NCBI GenBank assembly: GCA_917880885.1
Contig: OU862922.1
Coordinates: 26,164,627 to 26,228,626 of the forward strand
From: Limnephilus marmoratus
Taxonomy: Eukaryota > Arthropoda > Insecta > Trichoptera > Limnephilidae
Length of the DNA: 64,000 nt
Direction of reading: 5' to 3'
Position numbers and translations under genes: made by a program. The notes under the pieces were generated by a model that was not told where the DNA came from, ran no database searches, and worked only from the letters and a program-made list of their open reading frames with translations. Positions 36,228-46,492 of the stretch are shown piece after piece. Every line of letters begins with the position of its first letter. Within the stretch, counting starts at the first letter, position 1.

Positions 36228-36612
36228 TCACATATACTTGGTCAAAGGTTCACATCGTTGACATCAAGTTGTCATAATCCATGATATCTACCTATTAATT
36301 ATTTTTACTTTTTATAATTTTTTGTTTTGCTCCTAAAAGGATTTCTTACTTTTATAACTTTTTGTATTTTATAACTTTTTATATTTATTAATTTTTATAA
36401 TTTATATATAAAACCTTGTACCTTTTACGGATATCTATATTTCTATATTTTACTTTGTACTATAATATTTTTAACTTTTGTTTTTACTCTTTTCTTAAAA
36501 CTTTATACTTTGTACTCTTTACTTTATATTTTATACCTACTATACTTTATATATACATGTATGTTAATGGCATATGTTGTGCCGTGTATTTCAAAATAAA
36601 TAAATAAATAAA
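36228..36612 (+). other. LINE 3' UTR, second part, with (taaa)n tail
   Basis: AT-rich continuation of 32552-32891. An ORF of 63 codons here is fortuitous. The simple tail at 36594-36612 marks the end of the nested LINE. Confidence 0.75.
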
Positions 36613-37102
36613 TTTTGTACTTGTCCATTTCACCAAGTACTTCTCTGAGGGCCCCACCTCTGTACATCGTTCTTACAGTCCATATTTCGATTGCCATGTT
36701 GTCTGCCGGGTATTTTCGCTGTCCGAGGCTTAGTATCCGGTTTCGTAATAATGCTATTTTTACAGGGAGTGGTTATTAGCCACTCGCCCAACCCCTTACT
36801 GAAGGCGAGGGTTTTTCTGTGGGGGTTTTCCTTCCCTTAGCTGGGAGGTTCTGGTTTTATGGCCAGAGTTTCGCCATTCGCCCCCTCTCCGTCGGCTATG
36901 AACCCGAAGATGGGATGGACGTCCCACACCGGTGATCACATTGCCCAGGGGTCGCGGGGCCATGACGACCGCTCGTGGATGCCAGAGAGTTGGACTTGTT
37001 GGTAGTGCTGCTGATGCAGCAATGTCCTTTGTGGCATTTTTTGTGGCGCACACCATCCAGCTTGATGTGTCCCACCACGACCTACCAACCCTTCGACCCC
37101 CT
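36613..37102 (-). pseudogene. RTE-like element: leader and N-terminus of the endonuclease
   Basis: On the minus strand an ATG at 36697-36695 opens a frame with EIWTVRTMYRGGALREVLGE, matching the RTE endonuclease start, then KYKI where the nested LINE cuts in. From 36698 to 37102 is a GC-rich leader ending against the right target duplication at 37103-37114. Its minus strand has a reading frame continuing from 37239, but part of that lies in satellite, so it is not a gene. Confidence 0.8.
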
Positions 37103-37114
37103 GTTTTAACACTT
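37103..37114. repeat. 12-bp target-site duplication, right (gttttaacactt)
   Basis: Pairs with 26509-26520 and returns directly to satellite sequence. Confidence 0.88.
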
Positions 37115-38405
37115 GGGTTCGGTCGTTTTAGTACTTGGACGTTTGAACTCTTGGGGTCGGTCATAACTTTTGCCTTATTGCTCCGAACCGTGTGAAATTT
37201 TGGATACTTACTTAGTATCATGGCTTGGACACGTATCAATAAAAAAATCGGCTATAAGTAGAATTTGCAATAATTCATCGTTTTACAGGCATTTTGTAAC
37301 AATATTTGTGGTCGTTCATAACTTTGGCCCTATGGTTCCGAACCGTGTGAAATTTTCGATTCTTACTAAGAATTATGGTCTGTACACGAATCAATCAAAA
37401 AATCTACAAGGATTTTTTTTTTTTTAATCATCGTTTTAACACTTGGATTCGGTCGTTTAGGCACTTGGGGTCGGATGTTTGAACACTTATATGTCATAAC
37501 TTTTGCTTTATGGCTCCGAACGCTCTGAAATATTAGATTCTTACTAAGAATCATGGCCTGGACACGTATCAACCAAAAAATTGGCTAAAAGTAGAATGTT
37601 TCAAAAATTCATCGTTTTACGGGCTTTTTGCAACAATAATTGTAGTCGTTCATAACTTTGGCCCTACGTTTCCGAACCGTGTAAAAGTTTGGATTCCTAC
37701 TAAGAATCATGGTCTTTACACGATTCAATCAAAAAATCTACAAAGATAATTTTTTTTTTTTAATCATCTTTTTTTTCGCTTGTGTTCCGTCGTTTTAGCC
37801 CTTGGGGTTCCAACGTTTGAACACTTAGGGTCGTTCGTAACTTTTGTTCTATGGTTTCGAAACTTGTGAAATTTTAGATTCTTACTAATAATCATGGTAT
37901 GTACATGAATCAATCAAAAAATCAACAAAGAATTTTTTTATTTTTTTTAATCATCGTTTTAGCACTTGGGTTAGATCGTTTAAGCACTTGGGGTCAGACG
38001 TTTTAACTCTTGGGGTCGGTCATAACTTTAGCCTTGTGGCTCTGAACCGTCTGATATTTTGGATTCTTACTAAGAATCATGGCCTGGACACGTTTCAATC
38101 AAAAAAATCGGCTAAAAGTGGAATATTTGCAAAAATTCACCGTTTTTCTGGCACTTTGTAACAATATGTAGTTGTGTTCGTTCATATCTTTGGGCCTATG
38201 GTTCCGAACCGTGTGAAATTTTGGATTCTTCTTTAGAATCATGGTCTTTACACGAATCAATCAAAAAAACTACGTAAATTTTTTTTTTAAATCATCGTTT
38301 TTACACTTGGGTTCTGTCGTTTAAGCACTTGGGGTCGGACTTTTGAACACTTAGGGTCGGTCATAACTTTTGCCTTATGGCTCCGACCGGTCTGAAATAT
38401 TGGAT
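37115..38405. repeat. Satellite array, fourth block (diverged)
   Basis: Same diverged dimers as 24-26.5 kb (ccgaaccgtgtgaaattttg, catggcctggacacgtatc). Expanded T runs occur within units near 37416, 37750 and 38280. Cut at 38405, where ctgaaatattgga would normally continue as ttcttactaag. Confidence 0.88.
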
Positions 38406-38721
38406 AGAACAACAACAACACTACCTGCCTGACAGTTGCTTTACCTTTGCTCCGCAAATAATTAGAAAAAGTTAAATTAAAATTGAATCATACTTTTTCA
38501 CAAGTGGCATAATCGCAGCAGTGATTTACAGTGCATTTAATGAAATAATTTATTTGTGTTCACGAGTGCACCTAACTATAAAAATACATTAAACAAAAAT
38601 CTAAATCCTAGTTCCAAAATACATACTGGAACATACAACAATAATAAGTGACAGTGATTACTTTCATTATTTGTTCTACAAAATATAACAGTGAATATAA
38701 TCTATAAAATTCAAAATAAAT

Positions 38722-39579
38722 ATGGAGAAAACACGCAGTACGACCAGATCTACTTCTACATCTAGCAAAGAGAACTCTGCGACTGCGGACAGCGGTAGTA
38801 AACCAGGCTCATCTCCAGGAGACACACAACAACTAATTATGGATGAACTCCGCATTATTAAAACAGAACTACTAGGTTTTAAGAACATGCAGTCTAAAGT
38901 GGCAGAATTATTTAATGAATTTAAAGAATTTAAGACCTCAATAACTTTTTTGAACACAAAAATGGAAGGTTTTGAGGAGAATTTGAAAAAAACAATCGAA
39001 AAAATGAAAAATATTGATATGATCCAAAAAAAAAATTCTGAACTGGAAGTTAAACTAATAACACTTGAGGCCAAAATCGAAGAACAAGAAAGACAACAAA
39101 AAAATTTCGATATTGAAATAAGAGGAGTACCAGAAATTGAAGGTGAGAATATACAAAATATACTATTCAACATTAGCAAAGAGATCAACACAACCACCAC
39201 CAAAAATGACATCGAGACCACTTTTAGAGCTCCGGGCAGAACCACGCCAACAAAAACCAGACCAATAATCGTAAGGTTCAAACATGTACATTTAAGAAAC
39301 GATTTTTTAAACTGTACAAAAAAGTACAACATGAATGCAGTATCCAGGGAAGATAAACTTAACACCAGCTCCATTGGCCTTTCCGGACCTCGAACCCCTG
39401 TATTTATTTCGGAGCACCTAACATCTACAAATAAAAGATTATTCTACCTAGCGAAGAAGACGGCAACAGAGAAAAAACTCGCATACGTATGGATAAAAAC
39501 GGGACGAGTGTATATACGTCAAACCCCTGAATCGAGAGCTATACTCATCACATCAGAAAATACCCTTCTTACACTGTGA
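38722..39579 (+). CDS. LINE ORF1 protein with baculovirus-FP-like C-terminal domain
   Basis: 285 residues. The N-terminus is Ser/Thr-rich and low complexity (1-40). A Lys/Glu-rich coiled coil follows at about 45-135. The C-terminal domain has IEIRGVPEIEGENIQ, RPIIVRFKHVHLRNDFL, ISEHLTSTNKRLFYLAKKTA and VWIKTGRVYIRQTP. That pattern is known from ORF1 proteins of insect LINEs and from the FP protein C-terminal domain (Pfam Baculo_FP_C type). Its likely job is RNA binding and trimerisation in the retrotransposition particle. The ORF is intact. The start ATG at 38722 is the first of the frame. Confidence 0.78.
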   Translation: MEKTRSTTRSTSTSSKENSATADSGSKPGSSPGDTQQLIMDELRIIKTELLGFKNMQSKVAELFNEFKEFKTSITFLNTKMEGFEENLKKTIEKMKNIDMIQKKNSELEVKLITLEAKIEEQERQQKNFDIEIRGVPEIEGENIQNILFNISKEINTTTTKNDIETTFRAPGRTTPTKTRPIIVRFKHVHLRNDFLNCTKKYNMNAVSREDKLNTSSIGLSGPRTPVFISEHLTSTNKRLFYLAKKTATEKKLAYVWIKTGRVYIRQTPESRAILITSENTLLTL

Positions 39580-39881
39580 CTGAATAGGACGAAACCAGAG
39601 GAAAACAAACAAATGGCCAATACTAATGCAAAAGAGGAAGATTCTGCTCCAGAAATAGGCGACAAACTGTATCCTTTAATACTCCACTCTACCTTACAAT
39701 TATCTTACCACATAGCAATTTTACCCTTAAATTTAATTCCTTCTGCATTTGCAAGTACTCACACAGGATTGTCCATGCAATCCATGTATTCACTTGCATT
39801 GATATACCATACTTTATTATCTTATAATAATGAGTCCAAATTACCTTGTGATATTTACAGTATACATAAATTTTAATTATA

Positions 39882-42858
39882 ATGATAATAAAAGAGCATA
39901 ATGAAATCGATAGTATCATAATGCCGATTACTGAAATAATCTGCCAAGATAAAGATAAAATTATGCAATTCGAATGGGGATCTAATAAATTTAATATTAT
40001 ACATCAGAATATTAGAACTATGGAAAATTTGGATGACTTTCTTATATTTATGGAAGAAATAAAAACTGTTGTAAAGTTTCATGTAATAATTTTCACAGAA
40101 TGCAGATTAAGTGAATCTTATACAGCCAAACAAATTGCAGGCTATAATGAATACCATACAACTACACATATTAACCAAAATAGCGGAGTGGTAGTTTATA
40201 TTGACGTCACATTAAATTCTCAAGTTCAAGAAATACACATAAGCCAATGTAATTGCTTAAAAATCAACATAAATAAGACTTTAGGTATATTAGCTATCTA
40301 CAGATCACCATCGTTCAATGACATCCAAGCTTTTCTGGAGAGTCTCATTGTAGAGATAAAAAAAACTAAGAATATTCCGCGATACTTGCTAATCGGGGAC
40401 ATGAATATAAATACAATAGGTGAAGTAAAGCATAGACAGTGTGATGACTTTTTATGTGCTATGTCGGAAAGTAACTTTATCTCTAATATTAATTCCCCAA
40501 CTAGGGTACAAGGTACTTCAAGCTCGTGCTTGGATCATATATTCACTAGAAAAATAACAAACTCAATTGCATTTGTTATGCATAATACAATTACTGACCA
40601 CTACACCATTGCAATCAGTATCCCAAACTCAATGCACAAAAAAATAAAAAATAAAAATAAATTGGTTATAGACTTTGAGGCTTTATTAAATGATCTTGGT
40701 AAAAAAAATTGGGAATTTATTTATAAAGAAACTGAAGTTAACAATGCTCTAAACTATTTCATCAATGAAATCAATGCATACATTATGAAACACTCAACAA
40801 TAAAACACATTCCACACAGTAAACTACAACTCACCCCGTGGATTAGTAACGGCATTGTTAAATCTATACATAAAAGGAACCATCTTCATAAAATAGCAAA
40901 ACAGGACCCATTGAATATTACTAAACAGCAAAACTATTACCGATACAGAAATGTATGTAAAAAAGTCATTCGCAAATGTAAAGAGCGTTACTATAAATCT
41001 TTAATCGATAAGGACAATTCCAGCAAAAATTTGTGGAACGTTGTTAGAGACATAACAAAAACTAAACGAAATACAGGTACACCTATAAATGAATTAAAAA
41101 TCGGAAATTTGACTATAACTGACCCTCAAACAATTGCATGTCATACTAATCGATATTTTGCATCTGTGGGCTCTAAGCTAGCGAATAATATTTTTAAAAA
41201 TACCCAGAAAACGGAAGACAGTTTAGCGTCGGCAATTAAAACAAACGATCCAAGTTGCTCATTTGAAATTAAACCAACTACTACAGAAGAGATCATAAAA
41301 ATAATCAACAGTCTTAAAACTACTCATGCAAAGGGTCCAGATAGTCTAAATACGTACATATTAAAAAAAAATTAAATCTCAGATTTCTACACCGCTTGCA
41401 TTTATCTACAACTTAAGCTTTGCTTCGGGAATATTTCCTGATCATTTAAAAAGATCAATAATTATCCCAATTCACAAAAGTGGACCAAAATTTCTTGTAG
41501 AAAACTATAGGCCAATATCACTGTTAAGCGCAATATCTAAAGTTATTGAAAAGATTTTCAAATCAAGGTTGAGTGAATATGTGGAGCATAACAAAATTCT
41601 AAGCCCAAACCAATACGGTTTTCGATCTGGTAAAGGAACAGATGATGCCATCGCATGTCTCACGGAAACTATTGCAGGAAATATGAACCGTGGCAAGAAA
41701 ACTATTGCCCTGTTCCTGGACCTGGCCAAGGCTTTCGATACAATATCACATAAAATACTTTTACAGAGACTGCAAAATATAGGGATAACAGGAAAAAGTT
41801 TTCAATGGATACAAAGTTATATTTCTAAGAGATTCCAGCAAACAAAAATTAATGAGGCTACTAGTACTTCAATAGAAAATAACTTTGGAGTGCCACAAGG
41901 AAGTACACTAGGGCCCCTTCTCTTTATTATATATATCAACGAACTATGTAATCAACATATAGGTGGGAAAATCATTACGTTCGCAGATGACACCGTCATG
42001 TTATTTGAAGGAGAGGATTGGAAAGAAACGCACCACCTTGCGAACATCGGTATTAACTTAGTTAAACAGTGGCTGGACAGTAATTTGCTTACATTAAACA
42101 TATCAAAAACCAAATACCTAACATTCAGCGCTACTATTGCAGGACAACCCAAAACACTTCACCACCTCATAATACATAAAATTAATTGTAGCCTCGGAAA
42201 TAGTAACTCTCCGTGTAAATGTGAAACTCTTGAGTGTGTTAAATTTATCAAATATCTAGGCGTTATAGTTGACAATAACCTAAAATGGAAATACCAAATA
42301 GAAAATGTAGCAAAAAGAGTGCGTACACTTATTCATATATTTATTTCATTGCGGGAAATTTTAAAAACACACTACTTAAAAAATATATATTACGGGCTAT
42401 GCAACTCGATCATAACATACGGATGTATTGGGTGGGGGGGTGCAGGGAAAACAATATTAAACTCGTTATTGAAGGCACAGAAATCTATTTTACGTGTTAT
42501 AATGAAGAAACCTTTCAGATATTCGAGCGACGCTCTCTTCAGGGAATTTAATGTACTAGATGTTCGACAGTGTTACATTAAAAAGATAATAATTTATGCT
42601 CATAAAAATAAATATAAAATGAAAAAAGTCGAACACAAACATCAAACCAGAAGTAAGGGCAGAAATGACCTTTCTATTCCAACAAGCAACACAGCGGCTT
42701 ATCAAATGATATTCTCATACCTGGGACCGAAATTGTATAACAAAATCCCTTCTCAACTAAAATTGTGTAAAGTGTCATCCTTCAGCCAAAAAATTACAAA
42801 ATGGTTACTAGATTTGGGCAGGACGGAGTCTGAAATATTACTAAAAAATATTATCTGA
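39882..42858 (+). pseudogene. LINE ORF2 (AP endonuclease plus reverse transcriptase), one frameshift
   Basis: Part 1 (39882-41375) holds the endonuclease: NIIHQNIRTMENL, FTECRLSE, LLIGDMNINTIG, SSCLDHIFTR and the TDH triad end. It also has the RT entry AKGPDSLNTYILKK. It stops at 41373-41375 immediately after an A9 run (41363-41371). Part 2 continues the RT in the +1 frame: NYRPISLLSAISKV, NQYGFRSGKGTDDA, FLDLAKAFDTISH, GVPQGSTLGPLLFIIYINEL and FADDTVML (about 41983-42006). The C-terminal YLGVIVDNNLKW and LGPKLYNKI follow. A one-base length change in the A run explains everything; it may be a real mutation or an assembly error. Confidence 0.88.
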
Positions 42859-43844
42859 TAATTATATATTACAGCGCCTCTATTTTTTTCCAAATTAATG
42901 TCTTTTGTTTTTTTCTTACTGTCTACCTGTATATTATTCTTCTTGTATTCAAAAATAACAAAACTAATTTTAACAAAAAACCAAAAAATTTACTCATTCA
43001 ACTCTGTCACATGGTAGCTTATCTGATGGTTCTGCCACTTTTCTTGCTGGAACAAATTAATTGAGAATCTTTTGTAAAATTAATTGAGAGTCTGCATTTG
43101 TGTAAGATGTTTTGCTTACGAGGCTTCTTTCGGATTTAGTTTATTGTAATGGCTGATTAAGTTCTTTAAAGTACGATTGGAAAACACTTTAAACATTTTT
43201 GAAAACCTTTTATGCTAACGATTCTGATATTTTTTGTATGCCTCTACTGAAGTATAAAGCTGTACTAATTAAACAATTTAGCAGTACGTTTTTTTTAACA
43301 AGGTCACCATATACAAGTATTTTCTGTTTGCTTCTTCTTCTTCACTGCTTTCAATAACTTTGTATTAATATGTATTATTTTTCTTTTGGTTTATTTATAA
43401 TTAATAGGTATTATTTTTCTTATGTATTATTTTTCTTTTGGTAGAATGTATTATTTTTATTTTGGTAATATGTATTATTTTTCTTTTGGTTTATTTACAA
43501 GTAAACTTATAATTTTACATTTCTTTCTTTTTTCTATATTGAAAAAAAAAACATGTACGTAAAGGACACTTGTGCATAAATATAAATAATTAATAATAAC
43601 TAAATTAGTAAATAATTAAATTATGCATACATTATAAATAATTAAATATTTTTGCCTGAACTTTAGTAAATAAGATAAAGTTTTTTGGCGATGATTTGTT
43701 GATTTGTGTCCCAAATTGGTAATTTCTAAATTAAATTTACGCCTATCAAAATGTTTGTCATTTGACTGTCCTAGAACGGGAGACCTTCCTAGTTGGACAG
43801 TCAAAGCTTCTTTGTATTGATGTATTCTCTATAACAAATAAACG

Positions 43845-43886
<42 letters not shown>

Positions 43887-43887
43887 C
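42859..43887 (+). other. 3' UTR and (tta)n tail of the two-ORF LINE
   Basis: Non-coding. Contains a cluster of five near repeats of atgtattatttttcttttgg at about 43367-43495. The inverted repeat TTTGACTGTCC / GGACAGTCAAA lies near 43760-43806, and (tta)n follows at 43846-43887. Part of it could be a separate 3' UTR fragment of another LINE. Confidence 0.6.
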
Positions 43888-44694
43888 CTAAGAATAACAG
43901 TAAATGGTAAAACGTGGGAAGATACAACCAGTAAGGCTATCAAATGCATTGCAATAGTCAAAGATTGGGTAGATAGAAATCTTTTCAGTCTAAATCTTGA
44001 TAAAACCATTTTTATTCCCTTCTATTATTCCCAAAAGTCATCCCCTAAAAACAATCTTAACTTGAAGTTCCATAACGTTAATTGTAACTTTGCGACCTGC
44101 TCAAACTGCGAAAATGTGAAATTAGGAAATTATATCAAATACTTAGGTGTAACTACAGACTGCCGACTCAAATGGACTTACCACATAGAAAAAATTGTTA
44201 ATAAACTGAGATACCTAAATTACATATTCAAACGCATGAGCAACATTGTCAATATAAGATCCATGAAACTTGTCCATAACGCATTGGTGCTTTCATCCAT
44301 TTCCTATGGAATAATCGTGTGGGGAGGAACATACAATAACCATGTAAAACCATTAGAAATTGCACAGAAGTTCATCATTAAGGTAATGTACCAAAAGGCC
44401 AAGACGTATCCCACCAATCAGTTATTTCAGGAAACTGAAATTATGGAACTAAGGCAGATCTGCTGTATCGAGTGTCTTAAATTTATATTTTCTCGTCCTA
44501 ACAATTTTACTAAAAACACTAATCGTTCTAGCCAGAGACATACCACGTGCGTGTACACAGTGCCTCACTGCAAAACCAGACTGGCCCAAAGGCACATTAA
44601 CTGTATTGCCCCAAAACTATTCAATTCCCTACCCAATTCAATCAATACGTGTCAAAATCTGAACGTATATAAAAAAATGTTAAAAGCTGGGTAA
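43888..44694 (+). pseudogene. Reverse transcriptase C-terminal fragment
   Basis: About 268 residues of RT thumb and C-terminal region with no upstream catalytic motifs. The longer frame beginning at 43762 includes a poly-Ile stretch encoded by the (tta)n tail of the neighbouring element and is not biological. Confidence 0.82.
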
Positions 44695-45027
44695 AAAATA
44701 ATTTGGAAGTGAGAAATTTTTTTCTTTAAATTGTGTTATGTGTTTTCTAAATTCCTAAAATATTCCATGTCTTTCTGTATTTTAGATTAATAAAAGGAAA
44801 TAGGTATATGTGTATTATATGTACACATATTTATGAACGTGTGTATGTACTTATTGGGTGTATACATATGTTATTATATGAACATATCTTTAATTTTAAG
44901 AAATCTCACAGTAACTCGTGTAAAATCGATCATGTTGATCTCTAAAGACACTATATATAGTATATATATGTATACATTTTTAAATTCTATTTTAACCACC
45001 ACGGTTTAATATCCACATAATATAATA

Positions 45028-45054
45028 CCCACGCACAGGCTTCGCCTTTGTGGG
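45028..45054 (+). promoter_or_regulatory. 3' UTR hairpin of the truncated LINE
   Basis: CCCAC (45028-45032) pairs with GTGGG (45050-45054), and AGGC-TTC-GCCT forms the inner stem. Same two-stem layout, with a GGC/GCC inner stem, as 27622-27654. Confidence 0.5.
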
Positions 45055-45910
45055 ATCTTTTTTGTTACTCTCTTATATTTTATATTATTATGTTTGTACC
45101 TATTCCCATGTATCAAAAAATTTTGCTAATAAAAAAAAAATAAAAAAAAATCGTGGCCTGGACACGTTAGGGAGCGGACTGCGGATCGGCAGAGACGGGA
45201 GATAAATGAAAGGCGTCAGTCAATGTGGTGAGTCAGTCTTTATTGGGCTATGTAGCGAACGTCGAAACGGAGCGGAGTGACAGAGGTACAGTGAGTGTTG
45301 CTGCTGTATTGCTGCTGCGTGATGATGGTCAGGTAGCTGCGGCGGTGAAGATCACATTTCTTCAGGGAGCCGGCGTGTTGCTCTATACCGTGGCGGTGTA
45401 GAAGTGACCTTGGTCCAGGCGGTCGAACGTCGTCGTGCTGACGGGATTTTTTTTTTTTCATTCAGTGCCGGCAACCCGGGCGTTTATTTATTATTAGTTA
45501 TGTACAACATGGCGGCTATGTGTCCTTTGAGTCGGAGCACACATGTGACGCAGGAAGGAACCCTAAGATGCGATGAGGATGACCTCTGGCAGCGGAACAC
45601 GATGGGTTTCGAATTCCAGAGAACGGGTTGCACCTATGTGAATAGCAAGCGCGTGCTTGGTAGTTGATAGGCCGTGACATCTCATGTCGATGCGCGAATG
45701 AGCCGGGCAGCGAGATGGTGGTTGGAGATGGTGTCCTCGAAGGTGTTATGAAGATGTTCCTGGAATCACACTGGATATGCGTAAATAGAAAGTTGCTGAC
45801 TACGCGAGCTGTAGCCCGTCGAATGCTGGTACTACGTTGCGGCACTGTACTATTATTATCACTTCTCGGTGTGAGTTACTCGACCAATGAATGAAGACTA
45901 GGCTGAACTA

Positions 45911-45956
45911 ACTGAGACTGACTGGGCTAGTGCAACGTTGAGTCGCCATATTTATA
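45911..45956 (-). promoter_or_regulatory. Minus-strand core promoter, copy 1
   Basis: TATAAATA on the minus strand (45949-45956) is followed about 30 nt downstream by CCCAGTCAGTCTCAG containing the arthropod initiator TCAGT (45917-45921). Confidence 0.55.
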
Positions 45957-46257
45957 CTGTTGCTGGCCGGGCAAGTAGTTTCGGAAGCGCCAGGTAATGT
46001 TGCGAATTCACGCAAAGCGAAGAAAGTGCTCGAACGTTCTGCGGCCGTTGTAATGAGCGGCCGTTAATTCGAGGCCTTTCGCGTAAGTGGCGGAATTATT
46101 AACCGGTGTTGGTAAATATGTACCGGCAGTACCTTACGCGGTGTGTGCCGTAGTATTTCTCGCGTGTTCTTGGAAAGCGGCGGCGCAATGAAAAGTGGTC
46201 GCTACATAATCACTGCTCGGTGTGTGTTACTCGAACGTTGAATGGAGACTAGATTGA

Positions 46258-46300
46258 CTTGAGACTGACTAGCGCAGCGTTGAGTTGCTTCATTTATATA
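46258..46300 (-). promoter_or_regulatory. Minus-strand core promoter, copy 2
   Basis: TATATAAAT (46292-46300 on the minus strand) with TCAGT at 46264-46268, 30 nt downstream. It is 347 bp from copy 1, within a tandem duplication of roughly that length (about 45860-46095 and 46208-46433). Confidence 0.55.
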
Positions 46301-46459
46301 CGCGACCGGTAGAGTAGCTTGCTAGAGCGCCAGGTAATGTTGCGAATTTACGCAAAGCGAAGAAAGTGCTCGAACCTTCTGCGGCTATTGTAATGAGCGA
46401 CCGTCGTTTTGAGGCCTTTCGCGTAAGTGGCGGTATAATTATCGGCTATAGGAAGATAT

Positions 46460-46492
46460 CGTCGCAAGAAAGCAATACTGCTGTAAGAGCCA
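46460..46492 (+). repeat. Left terminal inverted repeat
   Basis: 33 bp, perfect inverse of 50460-50492; ends in gctgtaagagcca. Confidence 0.92.

Larger units (their letters stand above)
29778..36612 (+). mobile_element. 5'-truncated Jockey/CR1-group LINE nested in the RTE element
   Basis: Own sequence: 29778-31358, 31524-32891 and 36228-36612. It is inserted in the RTE endonuclease: the codons on either side (KYKI on the right, ILAVQETRW on the left) rejoin when it is removed, with only a 2-bp tt overlap at the junctions. It starts inside an endonuclease domain, so it is 5' truncated, and ends in a (taaa)n tail at about 36594-36612. It later received a MITE in its RT and an LTR element in its 3' UTR. 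Confidence 0.85.
26521..37102 (-). mobile_element. RTE-like LINE, degenerate, with nested insertions
   Basis: Minus-strand non-LTR element bounded by the 12-bp target duplication. Its own sequence is 26521-27153, 27729-29777 and 36613-37102; the rest is later insertions. The 3' UTR is only about 17 nt, typical of RTE. The C-terminus carries the RTE-type PGGKRKAGRPRLRWEDDV. The 5' part holds a leader and the start of the endonuclease. Nonsense codons, a frameshift and two insertions mean it is dead. Confidence 0.85.
38406..43887 (+). mobile_element. Near full-length two-ORF LINE (Jockey/CR1 group)
   Basis: Has a 5' UTR, ORF1 (38722-39579), ORF2 (39882-42858, one frameshift) and a long 3' UTR. 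An inverted repeat lies at about 43760-43806, then an aataaa-type signal (aataaacg near 43838), then a (tta)n tail at about 43846-43887. It is inserted in a satellite unit. I assign the (tta)n tail to this element; the junction with the next LINE at 43888 is inferred. Confidence 0.75.
43888..45151 (+). mobile_element. 5'-truncated LINE related to the preceding element
   Basis: Starts just after the position of the RT catalytic box. The frame (43888-44694) reads VKDWVDRNLFSLNLDKT, GNYIKYLGVTTDCRLKW, YGIIVWGG and APKLFNSLPNSINTC, colinear with the ORF2 C-terminus of the upstream LINE but clearly a different family. The 3' UTR (44695-45128) has a hairpin at 45028-45054 and an A-rich tail to 45151. 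Satellite (cgtggcctggacacgt) resumes directly after the tail. Confidence 0.8.
45152..46459 (-). mobile_element. LTR-like sequence with duplicated promoter (left part)
   Basis: After about 15 bp of satellite the sequence changes to GC-richer unique DNA. Read on the minus strand it carries two copies of a core promoter module and, further on, AATAAA (45239-45244), the order expected for U3-R-U5 of an LTR. No ORF with recognisable similarity is present. Its right continuation is 50493-50524. It may be a solo LTR; no target duplication was identified. Confidence 0.5.

Noticed and set aside
39613..39876. 87-residue ORF between LINE ORF1 and ORF2
   Set aside because: Overlapped by opposite-strand ORFs, no similarity to LINE proteins; probably spacer.
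43762..43887. N-terminal extension with poly-Ile on the RT fragment
   Set aside because: Translation of the (tta)n tail of the neighbouring LINE.
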